Assembly (NCBI RefSeq): GCF_000145035.1
Contig: NC_014387.1
Coordinates: forward strand, 1,186,276 to 1,250,275
DNA from: Butyrivibrio proteoclasticus B316
GTDB taxonomy: Bacteria; Bacillota; Clostridia; Lachnospirales; Lachnospiraceae
Direction of reading: 5' to 3'
Length of the DNA stretch: 64,000 nt
A program made the position numbers and the translations under genes. The stretch's first letter is position 1. Each line of letters opens with the position of its first letter. This document shows positions 53,071-64,000 of this stretch, piece after piece. The notes under the pieces are model-generated. The model made no database searches, had not been told where the DNA came from, and saw only the letters and a program-made list of their open reading frames with translations.

Positions 53071-54744
53071 ATGGCGGGGAGTTATGTCGTAATCGAAAAA
53101 GCACGTGAACTCGATTATTTGAAGGATTTTGTGGTACTGCCGGATTCTTTTGGCACTGATGCCTACGATAACAGAGAAGACGTTATCGCTATCAGAGCTT
53201 GCGTGGACAGCGCATTGGACACCCTTGATGAAAAGACACATTTTTCAGAGAAACTTAATAATAATCGTCCGGTCATTATCAAGCCTAATCTGGTATCAGT
53301 CTATCACAACAGCGGTTTTGACAAGGCAGACTATCCTGAGACAACGGATCCTCGCGTCTTTGAGGCAGTAGTAAGGTATATAAGGCGCTTTACCAATCAA
53401 ATAACCATTGCGGAGTCATCGGGAAAACCCATGCCTACACCTGCAAGCTTTCGAATAGCAGGCTATGACCGAATTGCCAGGTATTACAGAACCGGGCTGG
53501 TGGCATTAGAACTAAGGCCTGTTGTGCGGTATATGCTGCCCAAGGCGGAGGTAATGAAGGAGATATATATTCCGGACACGCTTGATGAGGTGGTAAAGGG
53601 TAACGCCTTTTATATTTCGGTGCCCAAGATGAAAACCAATCTCTATACCGGTGTGACACTAGGCTTTAAGAATGCCATGGGTACGATTCCCTATTTTCTT
53701 AGGGAACGCAACCACAGCTATCTTATCAATAAAAAACTGGCAGATCTGCTCTACCTTTTTAAGCCGGATTTGACTGTCATTGACGGAATTATCGGCGGCG
53801 AAGGCAATACGCCTGCTCCTGTGGATCCGGTGCGTGTCGGCAAGATTATCGCAGGTAACAACAGCGTGGAGGTAGACAGGATCACAACCCGCATGATGGG
53901 ATTTGACCCGGATCAAAACAAGCTGATGATGGAAGCAAAGGCCAGAGGCTTTGGCGACCCTGAGACGGTAATTATTGGAGAGCCGGAGGTTATTCCATTT
54001 CGTCCGGCAATCAGCAGCTTTATGGATGAAAAGACGGCACGGGAATTTCCAAATCTGTTGGCACTGGCAGGGCACACCAAGAACGGTGCTCCGGTCATTA
54101 CAGACAAGGATACTGTAACTCCTGAGCAGGCACTTGCGCTGGAACAGGCGTGTAGTGGAGGATGTCTTGCAGCCGCCAAGACAGGGCTTGACTATTATAA
54201 CTATAAAAAGAGTGCACGACAGGATTTTTCTCTCTGCATCGTAGAAGGTGAAGGTGTGGAGCTTGAGGGAACGCGATGGTGGTTTGATAAGGCCGGTAAA
54301 CCATACAGCTTGCAGGATATTGCAGCCTTGCCTATGCACCGTATGGCACTGGGAAATTGTGCTGCTGCAGCTCGCCCAAGTTGCGACTACTTTGCAGAAG
54401 GGTGCTGTGATCCTGCTAAATGTATGGCTGTGGTATGTCACGCTGCGGGCGTTACGATGCCAATTATGAGTCCCCAAAATAAGGGACTTGTGCCTACAGT
54501 AACAGGTATGCTTGGTACGATACTCACCCGCCGCAGGTTTATCCGAAGTGGCGAATATGTGGACTGCCCTCATGCTCAAGAGGATAGAATTTTTCCTCTT
54601 CCGGAGCTGAGCGCAGAGGATGCACAAAAGGACTATATTCCATGGCCCCTTCCTCCTATGTCCAAAGAAGAAAAAAAGGCGCAGTTGAGAGATCAGTGGA
54701 AAATTTTGCTATCAGTCATTGGCTCAGGTAGCAGGAAATTCTAG
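53071..54744 (+). CDS. DUF362 family protein with Cys-rich C-terminal region
   Basis: The protein is 557 residues. The N-terminal 300 or so match DUF362: IIKPNLVSVYHNSG, ITIAESSGKP, SVPKMKTNLYTGVTLGFKNAMG and TVIDGIIGGEGNTPAP. This domain occurs in iron-sulfur and redox proteins of unknown reaction. The C-terminal region has closely spaced cysteines (GCCDPAKCMAVVC near 447) that could bind a metal or cluster. No signal peptide. It is tightly coupled to the lipocalin-like gene and divergent from an aldehyde dehydrogenase, suggesting one pathway acting on a hydrophobic aldehyde or quinone-like compound. That is inference. Confidence 0.75.
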   Translation: MAGSYVVIEKARELDYLKDFVVLPDSFGTDAYDNREDVIAIRACVDSALDTLDEKTHFSEKLNNNRPVIIKPNLVSVYHNSGFDKADYPETTDPRVFEAVVRYIRRFTNQITIAESSGKPMPTPASFRIAGYDRIARYYRTGLVALELRPVVRYMLPKAEVMKEIYIPDTLDEVVKGNAFYISVPKMKTNLYTGVTLGFKNAMGTIPYFLRERNHSYLINKKLADLLYLFKPDLTVIDGIIGGEGNTPAPVDPVRVGKIIAGNNSVEVDRITTRMMGFDPDQNKLMMEAKARGFGDPETVIIGEPEVIPFRPAISSFMDEKTAREFPNLLALAGHTKNGAPVITDKDTVTPEQALALEQACSGGCLAAAKTGLDYYNYKKSARQDFSLCIVEGEGVELEGTRWWFDKAGKPYSLQDIAALPMHRMALGNCAAAARPSCDYFAEGCCDPAKCMAVVCHAAGVTMPIMSPQNKGLVPTVTGMLGTILTRRRFIRSGEYVDCPHAQEDRIFPLPELSAEDAQKDYIPWPLPPMSKEEKKAQLRDQWKILLSVIGSGSRKF

Positions 54745-54842
54745 TATTGCACAAATTTCCAAAACACTAAATCTAATATTTCGTAAAAATATATAGATAT
54801 TTGTCACATTTATAGGAAACTTGATTAATTGTATGAAAATAA

Positions 54843-54866
54843 TGCACAAAAGTAGCAAATTGTGCA
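54843..54866. promoter_or_regulatory. Inverted repeat upstream of the xylanase
   Basis: TGCACAA (54843-54849) and TTGTGCA (54860-54866) form a perfect 7-bp dyad with a 10-bp spacer, in the 231-bp gap before the xylanase gene. It may be a regulator site. Confidence 0.4.
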
Positions 54867-54920
54867 AATTATTAAGCAATTATTAAGAAGTTATTACGAA
54901 ATATTACTGTTAGAATGATG

Positions 54921-54932
54921 GTGCTCGAGCAC
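54921..54932. promoter_or_regulatory. Palindromic operator-like site GTGCTCGAGCAC
   Basis: A perfect 12-bp palindrome lies 44 bp before the first possible xylanase start, just downstream of a TAGAAT -10-like box at 54911. Such sites are typical of repressor operators on glycoside hydrolase genes. The cognate regulator is not in this window. Confidence 0.5.
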
Positions 54933-54936
54933 GTAA

Positions 54937-58005
<3,069 letters not shown>

Positions 58006-58138
58006 AACAATTGTAAAATTAAAATAAAATTAACGTAATGACGCCTTTTTTCATATCGTAAAAAAGTCAATAGTGATATACTTATTTAGGACACTTTGTT
58101 TTTTGCATGAATCCTTGTAGGACGAATCAGGAGGCAAT

Positions 58139-59077
58139 ATGAGCGATAAAATGAGACTGGTAACACGAAGTGACTTTGATGGATTGGTTTGCGCAATGAT
58201 CCTTAAGGAATGTAATCTTATCGAAGACATTAAGTTTGTACATCCCAAGGATGTTCAGGACGGCAAAATTGAGCTGTCCAATACAGATATTACTACCAAC
58301 TTACCTTATGATCAGCGTGTCTTTATGTGTTTTGATCATCATGAGTCAGAGCTTACCCGTAATAAAGAGATGAAGGACAGGAACAACTGGCATATTGATG
58401 GTCACGCTAAATCTGCAGCCAGAGTTGTCTATGATTATTATAAGAAAGAGGGATATGCCCTTGAGCATATTTCAGATGAGATCATGACAGCAGTTGATAA
58501 GGGTGATTCAGCTGATTTTACAGAAGATGAGATTCTAAATCCCAAGGACTGGGTTCTTATGAACTTCCTTATGGATGCAAGAACAGGTCTTGGAAGATTC
58601 CATGATTTCAGAATATCCAACTATGATCTGATGATGGAACTTATTGATTATTGTGTAAACCACAGTATCAAGGAAGTATTAGAGCTCCCTGATGTAAAAG
58701 AAAGAGTTGATCTGTATATGGAGCAGTCTGAGCGCTTCAAGGCTCAGCTCAAAGAAATATCTCATATGGATGGCAAGGTCATCGTAGTTGACCAGAAAGC
58801 TGCCGGAGATACAATTTATGCCGGAAACAGATTTATGATCTATGCTCTTTATCCGGAAGCTGAGATATCAGTTCATGTCGCATGGGGCTTTAAAAAGCAG
58901 AACACTGCAGTAATGATCGGTAAATCTATTATCAACAGATCTTCCAAGTTCAATATTGGTGAGCTTTGCCTTGAATATGGCGGAGGCGGCCATGCCAATG
59001 CAGGAACCTGCCAGATTGATAATGATAAGATAGATTCAGTTCTTCCTGAAATTATAAGTAGGATCAATGCGGGCTAA
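58139..59077 (+). CDS. DHH-family phosphoesterase
   Basis: The 312-residue protein starts with RLVTRSDFDGLVCAMIL and has the DHH motif in CFDHHESEL. DGHAKSAARVVYDYY follows, with the C-terminal glycine-rich GGGGHANAGTC of the DHHA1 half. The family includes exopolyphosphatases and c-di-AMP or nanoRNA phosphodiesterases. It differs from the NrnA-like protein at 3644 in its first motif (SDFDG in place of PDGD). Substrate undefined. AGGAGG precedes the ATG; a strong hairpin terminator follows. Confidence 0.85.
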   Translation: MSDKMRLVTRSDFDGLVCAMILKECNLIEDIKFVHPKDVQDGKIELSNTDITTNLPYDQRVFMCFDHHESELTRNKEMKDRNNWHIDGHAKSAARVVYDYYKKEGYALEHISDEIMTAVDKGDSADFTEDEILNPKDWVLMNFLMDARTGLGRFHDFRISNYDLMMELIDYCVNHSIKEVLELPDVKERVDLYMEQSERFKAQLKEISHMDGKVIVVDQKAAGDTIYAGNRFMIYALYPEAEISVHVAWGFKKQNTAVMIGKSIINRSSKFNIGELCLEYGGGGHANAGTCQIDNDKIDSVLPEIISRINAG

Positions 59078-59110
59078 ACCTGCTATTTACTTTTTTACAC
59101 AAAAAAATAG

Positions 59111-59165
59111 AGCAGCAAATGCTGATTTCAATGTAACATCGAAATGCAGCATTTGCTGCTTTTTG
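59111..59165. terminator. Bidirectional terminator
   Basis: A long hairpin (AGCAGCAAATGCTG at 59111-59124 with CAGCATTTGCTGCT at 59147-59160, continuing inward with ATTTCAATGT/ACATCGAAAT) is flanked by an A-run on the left and a T-run on the right. It serves the converging DHH gene and the cstA-like gene. Confidence 0.82.
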
Positions 59166-59214
59166 GTTCAACAGGAATTCCTATGATATAAAAAGCAATC
59201 TGCTATGGATTGTG

Positions 59215-60963
59215 TTATGCTGCCTTCTGAGCTTTTTGAGCTTTCTTTTCATTGTGCTGCTGGATAAGGGTTCTTGCAGCAATGAAGGCAAGTACAAGTG
59301 AAAGAGCTACGAGGAGCACAGCGATTATTGACTGGATAAGTGCCCAGTAATCTGCATTTCCACTGGTGTAAGCAGCCATCTTGGAGCTGATTGTCTGAAC
59401 CAGTGAGCAGATTGTTACGGCGAGCATGAATACCATAGGAACATAGAACATTTTGTTGTTCTTGCCTACGCTTCCAAGCCAGGTGCAAACTGCGAGAAGT
59501 CCGATAGCTGCAAGGAGCTGGTTGGCTGCACCAAACAGCGGCCAGATCTTGGTGTATCCATTCATGCCAAGGGCAACGCCCAAAACTACAGTAAGAGCAG
59601 TAGATACATAAGGATTGGTGATGACTTTCCTAAGTCCGGTAACATCTTTATTGGTCTGACCATCGTTTAAGAAAAATTCCTGGAACATGTATCTTGCAAG
59701 TCTTGTAGCTGTATCAAGAGATGTAAGGCAGAATACTGAAACAGCAAGAATAAGGAGCTGATACATGATATTCTGCATTCCGGGTGCGAAGGTTGCTATC
59801 ATAGCTGATAAGCCGCCTGCAAAAACCTGAGTTGGACTTGCGTATGTTCCGTCAGAAGCTGCGGCCCATACAAAGCCGATCGCACACAGAGAGATGACTG
59901 CAACAAGACATTCGATCAGCATTGAACCATAAGCTACAGGACGAGCATTCTTTTCATTATCAAGCTGCTTGGCACTTGTGCCGGATGAAACTAGTGAGTG
60001 GAAACCTGATATAGCGCCGCATGCGATTGTTACAAACAGTGCGGGGAAAGCAGTTCCGGTTGTAAATACTCCTGTGCCCTTAAGCGCAGCATCTCCAAAA
60101 GCAGGGATCTGGAAATTGCCGTTTCCTGTTACAACACCACCTACAACAGCGATGATACCTGCAGCGATCATGAAATAGAGAAGGAAAGAGCTGAGGTAAT
60201 CTCTTGGCTGGAGCAGGATCCAAACAGGTGTAACGGATGCTACAAGGATATATGCTCCGACAATCCACATCCATGCATTGTAGGAAAGTGAGATCGGATG
60301 GAAATTAAGGCCTAGTGCTACGATAGCTACGATTCCCAAAACACCAACAACAGAAGCAATTCCTATAGATATATTCTTGCGATAGATAAGGAAACCAAAA
60401 GCTATGGCAAGTGCTATAAACAGAATAGAAATCATTGCAGTTGATTCGTTGGCAGCAAGAGTTGCGCCTGTAACAGCATCTCCCTTGGCTGTGGTATTGC
60501 CAAAAGTGCTGGCTACAATAGAACTAAAAGCTGCTACAACAAGGATCAGGGTAAGATATCCAAAGGTCAAAAACAGCTTTTTGGCTGCTCTTCCCATTGA
60601 ATTATCGATGATCTCACCAATTGACTGTCCCTTATTTCTAAGAGAAGCAAACAGAGCACCAAAGTCGTGCACGCCTCCAAAGAAAATTCCACCTATTAAA
60701 ACCCACAAAAGAACCGGAACCCAGCCAAAAACTGCAGCCTGGATAGGACCGTTTATAGGACCTGCTCCTGCTATAGAAGAAAAGTGGTGTCCCATGACAA
60801 CCGGTGTTTTGGCGGGAACATAATCCATGCCATCCTCCAGCTCATGAGCCGGTGTCTTTCTATTTGGATCGATTCCCCATTGTTTTGCAAGCCATCCGCC
60901 GTAGAATACATATCCTGCCACCAGGACTACAACGCTTGCAAGAAGTAAAACTGCTGCATTCAT
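59215..60963 (-). CDS. cstA: CstA-type carbon starvation / pyruvate or peptide transporter
   Basis: The 582-residue protein has about 16 hydrophobic segments and the CstA signatures: GHHFSSIAGAGPINGPI, FFGGVHDFGALFASLRNKG near the N-terminus, and SGFHSLVSSGTSAKQL in the middle. Experimental work on CstA/BtsT members indicates pyruvate or peptide uptake; which applies here is unknown. It is the second gene of a two-gene unit, overlapping the upstream 186-residue gene by four bases (ATGA). Confidence 0.92.
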   Translation of the reverse strand: MNAAVLLLASVVVLVAGYVFYGGWLAKQWGIDPNRKTPAHELEDGMDYVPAKTPVVMGHHFSSIAGAGPINGPIQAAVFGWVPVLLWVLIGGIFFGGVHDFGALFASLRNKGQSIGEIIDNSMGRAAKKLFLTFGYLTLILVVAAFSSIVASTFGNTTAKGDAVTGATLAANESTAMISILFIALAIAFGFLIYRKNISIGIASVVGVLGIVAIVALGLNFHPISLSYNAWMWIVGAYILVASVTPVWILLQPRDYLSSFLLYFMIAAGIIAVVGGVVTGNGNFQIPAFGDAALKGTGVFTTGTAFPALFVTIACGAISGFHSLVSSGTSAKQLDNEKNARPVAYGSMLIECLVAVISLCAIGFVWAAASDGTYASPTQVFAGGLSAMIATFAPGMQNIMYQLLILAVSVFCLTSLDTATRLARYMFQEFFLNDGQTNKDVTGLRKVITNPYVSTALTVVLGVALGMNGYTKIWPLFGAANQLLAAIGLLAVCTWLGSVGKNNKMFYVPMVFMLAVTICSLVQTISSKMAAYTSGNADYWALIQSIIAVLLVALSLVLAFIAARTLIQQHNEKKAQKAQKAA

Positions 60964-61520
60964 GATACTTTCTCCTCCTTGTCTCCATCAAGAGACTTTA
61001 AATTATTGGTTAAGAGCGTCTTTAGCTCTTTGGCCGCTTTATTAGTGACACAGTTCCGGCTGTCAAGGAATACGCATCCAAGTCTGCCTTCTGTATGTCC
61101 TCGGAAATTAAATAGATAACCTTTGTCAAAAGAAAAGCTTTTGATAAGTTTTTGTACCTGGGGCGCGGGAGTTGTATCAGATATAATAACGAAAGTAAGG
61201 TATGAGCACATGTGATCCTTTTCAGGGTATTTATTGCCCTTCCTTACGAGCACAGGCTCCATGACCTGTTCCATTGTCATTTTTAGTTCAGATAACAATT
61301 TTTCATCTATGGAATCGGTCTTTATGAAAAGAACATGCTCATAGGCCCTGATGGACCAGATGATTGCCTCTTTTTTTAGAACATATTTTTCACCGAGAGA
61401 AAAAAATTGTGCGTAGGCGGGGTAAACTTTGCCTTCCAGAGCGTAATCCTCTGTGATGTCAAAATTTGCGCTGTATCTTCTTAAAAGTTCTTTTAAGTAT
61501 TTATCAGAAGCGGCTCCCAT
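60960..61520 (-). CDS. Conserved-looking hypothetical protein upstream of cstA
   Basis: A 186-residue soluble protein with mixed alpha/beta pattern (EKYVLKKEAIIWSIRAYEHVLFIK, MCSYLTFVIISDT, YLFNFRGHTEGRLGCVFLDS). No signal or membrane segment. I do not recognise a family. The four-base overlap with cstA means translational coupling, so it probably assists or regulates the transporter. It is divergent from the DUF1275 gene. Confidence 0.7.
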   Translation of the reverse strand: MGAASDKYLKELLRRYSANFDITEDYALEGKVYPAYAQFFSLGEKYVLKKEAIIWSIRAYEHVLFIKTDSIDEKLLSELKMTMEQVMEPVLVRKGNKYPEKDHMCSYLTFVIISDTTPAPQVQKLIKSFSFDKGYLFNFRGHTEGRLGCVFLDSRNCVTNKAAKELKTLLTNNLKSLDGDKEEKVS

Positions 61521-61742
61521 AGGTTATTTGTCTCCCCAAAAATGATTTGTAATAAACTTTATCACTGTGACGCATTATTGCAAGATAACAGAATTAATCT
61601 CTTACACATTAATTTTGTAATGTATTTGTTTGCAAAATAATGTACTATAATATCCTGTTGTGACTTTTTTAATAATAAAAAACCGCTCTGCTTACGGGTT
61701 TTGTGAGGATATGAGCAGAAACGAGAAATAGGAGATCTAAAA

Positions 61743-62384
61743 ATGCAGAAATCTGAAAGCTTTAGATTAAGTGCGCTACTATCTTTTTCAGGAGGTTTGC
61801 AGGATGCATATACTTATAATGTGAGAGATGGCGTTTTTGCCAATGCCCAGACAGGCAATGTGGTTCTGATGAGCCAGAACTTTATGCTGGGTGAGTGGAC
61901 CAAAGGACTTCGTTATCTTTTCCCGCTTGTTTCGTTTGCTGCCGGAGTATTTCTTGCAGAGAGAATAGAGAGCAGATTTAAGAGCAGCTCCAGAATTCAC
62001 TGGCGGCAGATAGTTCTTTTGGTGGAGATCGTTATGCTTGTAATTGTTGGCTTTTTGCCTGCTTCCTGTAGCATGATAGCAAATATGCTTGTATCTTTTG
62101 CATGCGCCATGCAGGTTCAGACCTTTAGAAAAGTTCACGGATACGGCTATGCCAGCACCATGTGTATAGGAAATCTTAGAAGCGGGACAGAGAGCCTTTC
62201 ACAGTTCATCAGGACCGGGGAAAAGAAATCCCTTTATAAATCTCTTCATTTCTTTGGGATCATCATTATATTTGCCATAGGAGCCGGGATAGGCGGAGTA
62301 TTATCGGGTAAACTCGGGATCACTACGATATGGATATCACCACTGATACTTGTTTTAGTGACTTTGATGATGATAAGAGAATGA
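61743..62384 (+). CDS. YoaK family membrane protein (DUF1275)
   Basis: The 213-residue protein has six hydrophobic segments and the DUF1275 pattern: an N-terminal LLSFSGGLQDAYTY, FANAQTGNVVLMSQ, then QVQTFRKVHGYGYASTMCIGNLRSG. The family is of unknown function, possibly a transporter. It has a TATAAT -10 at about 61646 and a distant ribosome-binding site. It is unlinked to its neighbours. Confidence 0.85.
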   Translation: MQKSESFRLSALLSFSGGLQDAYTYNVRDGVFANAQTGNVVLMSQNFMLGEWTKGLRYLFPLVSFAAGVFLAERIESRFKSSSRIHWRQIVLLVEIVMLVIVGFLPASCSMIANMLVSFACAMQVQTFRKVHGYGYASTMCIGNLRSGTESLSQFIRTGEKKSLYKSLHFFGIIIIFAIGAGIGGVLSGKLGITTIWISPLILVLVTLMMIRE

Positions 62385-62507
62385 GCGTAAGACTTTTATA
62401 AATCTGAAATCTGGTATTAATAAAATAAACTAAACTGAATATTTTTATAATACCAAATGATGGGTATATTCTTTAACATGACAAAGCGTTAAAGGAGAAG
62501 ACACATC

Positions 62508-63338
62508 ATGAAGGTAGCAGCAATTAACGATCTTTCCGGATTTGGTAAGTGTTCATTAGTGGCGGATATGACTGTTCTGGCAGCTATGGGGATACAATGT
62601 TGTCCAATACCCACAGCGGTATTAAGTGCGCAGACAGGATATCCGTCATATTTTTTTAAAGATCTTACAGGAATAATTCCTGAGTATCAGACAAAATGGC
62701 ATGAACAGGGAGAAAAATTTGACGGCATAATAACCGGCTTTATGATGAGCAGCAAACAAGCGGGAAACAGCCTTGAATTTATCAGAGAGTTTAAGTCATC
62801 AGAGACTAAAGTACTGGTTGATCCGGTTATGGGAGATGACGGTAAGACTTATAGGAATTATTCAAATGAGCTTTTGGAAATCATAAGAGAAATGGTAAAA
62901 GAGGCAGATATAATAACTCCCAATTTAACTGAACTGGTCCTTCTTGCAGGTGAAAACCCTGACAGGATAATGGGACTAAAAGGAGATGACTTGATAGAGG
63001 AAATATACAGACTCTCGATGCTTACAGGAGGAGATAAGGGCAAGACAGTGGCTGTTACAGGTATTCCTCTTTTAAAAGACGGAGTTGTGGGGAATTTCAT
63101 TCTCGAGAAGGGGGAGAGAAAGGTTGTTACATCAGAAAGTAACGGAGTCCACTACTCAGGAACGGGAGATTTGTTCGCAGCGGTATTTCTTGGAGAAATA
63201 CTAAGAGGAGGAAGTGCTTATGATGCTGCGGAAATAGCGAGTGATTTCATTCGCACTTCGGTAAATGACACACCTGATGATATGCCGCCTCGTGCAGGAG
63301 TTGAGTATGAGAAGAATCTGAAAATGCTGATAAGATGA
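62508..63338 (+). CDS. Pyridoxal/pyridoxamine kinase
   Basis: A 276-residue PfkB/ribokinase-like vitamin B6 kinase. The N-terminus AINDLSGFGKCSLVADM matches pyridoxamine kinases. VLVDPVMGDDGKTYRNY and the catalytic anion-hole motif SGTGDLFAAVFLGE follow. It salvages pyridoxal, pyridoxine or pyridoxamine to the 5'-phosphate. AAGGAG lies before the ATG. The next gene is an ECF S-component, which supports vitamin salvage as a unit. Confidence 0.9.
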   Translation: MKVAAINDLSGFGKCSLVADMTVLAAMGIQCCPIPTAVLSAQTGYPSYFFKDLTGIIPEYQTKWHEQGEKFDGIITGFMMSSKQAGNSLEFIREFKSSETKVLVDPVMGDDGKTYRNYSNELLEIIREMVKEADIITPNLTELVLLAGENPDRIMGLKGDDLIEEIYRLSMLTGGDKGKTVAVTGIPLLKDGVVGNFILEKGERKVVTSESNGVHYSGTGDLFAAVFLGEILRGGSAYDAAEIASDFIRTSVNDTPDDMPPRAGVEYEKNLKMLIR

Positions 63339-63340
63339 GG

Positions 63341-63373
63341 ATCAGCTATAAATGATCAGCTATAAATGATCAG
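63341..63373. repeat. Short tandem repeat after the kinase gene
   Basis: ATCAGCTATAAATG occurs twice head to tail (63341-63354, 63355-63368) and then begins again (ATCAG, 63369-63373). It fills most of the gap to the next gene. Confidence 0.8.
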
Positions 63374-63430
63374 ATAAGGGTAAAAATAAAGTATTTGAAA
63401 AAAGAAATATGAGAAAGTGGGGAAGACATA

Positions 63431-63943
63431 ATGGAAAGAAAAAACAGCAGAATCTACAACATGGCGCTTTGCGGAGTATTTGCAGCACTCATTACAGTTT
63501 TTACCGCCTATATAGGACATGTTCCTGTAGGTGTAAATGGCGGTTATGTTCATTTTGGCGACGGACTGATTTACCTTGCTGCCGCGATACTTCCAATGCC
63601 ATATGCAATGCTGGCTGGCGCCATAGGAGGAGGGATTGCAGATCTTCTGACAGCACCTGCCTGGGCTATAGCAACTGTGATGATCAAGATGCTCATAGTC
63701 ATTCCGTTTTCAAACAAGGGAAATAAAATAGTCAGTAAGCGAAATATTGTGGCACCTGTTATTTCATACTTTATTTCGGCTACAGGTTACTTCCTTGCCG
63801 AGGCATTATTATTTGGAACAAAGACAGCTATTCTTACAAGCTTTTCCGGGAGTCTTGTACAATCATCAGGCAGTATGATCTTTTTCCTGATGCTTGGAGT
63901 AACTTTGGACAGAGTTGGTTTTAAGGCTAAAATGGGGGCATGA
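63431..63943 (+). CDS. ECF transporter S-component (vitamin B6-type by context)
   Basis: The 170-residue membrane protein has five or six helices. Its start is RIYNMALCGVFAALITVFTAYIGHVPVG and its core includes HFGDGLIYLAAAILPMPYAML. The length and N-terminal Ala-rich helix (LCGVFAAL) fit S-components, which bind a vitamin and dock to a shared EcfAAT module encoded elsewhere. The pyridoxal kinase just upstream makes a B6 vitamer the likely ligand; ligand choice is inference. The GGGGG before the next start lies inside its end. Confidence 0.83.
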   Translation: MERKNSRIYNMALCGVFAALITVFTAYIGHVPVGVNGGYVHFGDGLIYLAAAILPMPYAMLAGAIGGGIADLLTAPAWAIATVMIKMLIVIPFSNKGNKIVSKRNIVAPVISYFISATGYFLAEALLFGTKTAILTSFSGSLVQSSGSMIFFLMLGVTLDRVGFKAKMGA

Positions 63944-63944
63944 A

Positions 63945-64000
63945 ATGGCAGATATAATTTATACATACAAAGACAGCGTATATGCAAATATTACTAATAA
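63945..64000 (+). CDS. Start of a radical-SAM gene (partial, TatD-linked type)
   Basis: A frame from ATG 63945 reads MADIIYTYKDSVYANITN and runs off the window. It has GGGGG seven bases upstream and starts two bases after the S-component stop. The sequence matches the N-terminus typical of TatD-associated radical-SAM proteins, where the CxxxCxxC cluster motif follows immediately. That motif would lie just beyond the edge, so the call is tentative. Confidence 0.55.
   Translation, partial: MADIIYTYKDSVYANITN

Noticed and set aside
53659..54627. Long minus-strand open frame (322 residues)
   Set aside because: It lies entirely inside the DUF362 gene, has Cys/His/Arg composition typical of an antisense frame, and shows no domain.

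Overview
The window is a low-GC Firmicute chromosome segment, most likely from the Lachnospiraceae and probably a rumen or gut Butyrivibrio-type organism. This rests on three things: the gene order infB-rbfA-nrnA-truB-ribF and nusB-xseA-xseB-ispA-dxs-tlyA-nadK-argR-recN; ribosome-binding sites of GGAGG or GGGGA type; and a secreted GH10 xylanase fused to a CE1 esterase. The genus call is inference. No rRNA, tRNA, CRISPR array or insertion sequence was recognised.

Layout. 1-6574 is a translation operon: the tail of a YlxQ-like gene, infB, rbfA, nrnA, truB, ribF. 6679-17819 is a cell-surface island between ribF and rpsO. It holds a secreted HExxH metallopeptidase-like protein and two giant paralogous coiled-coil surface proteins. 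18205-24277 carries rpsO, pnp, prfC and a transglutaminase-like lipoprotein. 24369-36907 is a housekeeping run from an Asp23-family gene through nusB, exonuclease VII, isoprenoid genes, tlyA, nadK, argR and recN to pcrA. 37085-38898 holds a small membrane protein and an RlmD/RumA-type methyltransferase.

38899-45241 is accessory. It contains a 54-bp-period array of hairpins, an A/C-rich leader, a PD-(D/E)XK-like protein, a MerR-methyltransferase fusion, a TetR regulator with twin operators, and a run of GNAT acetyltransferases. 45423-48838 may be a peptide or small-protein maturation and export locus: a small protein with a leader-like N-terminus ending in Gly-Gly, an ABC exporter, and a PqqD-like/HprK-like kinase fusion. 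49029-54744 has a phosphatase fusion, an aldehyde dehydrogenase, a lipocalin-like (tocopherol-cyclase/Svf1-like) protein and a DUF362 protein. 54976-64000 has the xylanase-esterase, a DHH phosphoesterase, CstA with a small partner, a DUF1275 membrane protein, a pyridoxal kinase paired with an ECF S-component, and the start of a radical-SAM gene.

The most striking observation is the surface protein at 9686-14350. Two blocks of exactly 34 eleven-residue repeats (34 x 33 bp each) flank a 184-residue non-repetitive domain. Irregular units in the two blocks sit at mirror-image positions relative to that domain: units 12/13 against 23/22, and a Pro-Gly unit 31 against 4. The paralogue at 14607-17819 repeats the plan with 4 + 4 near-identical 28-residue units around a 143-residue insert. 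Both look like antiparallel coiled-coil hairpin stalks carrying a globular tip. The 54-bp hairpin array and the 45423-48838 locus are the next most interesting.
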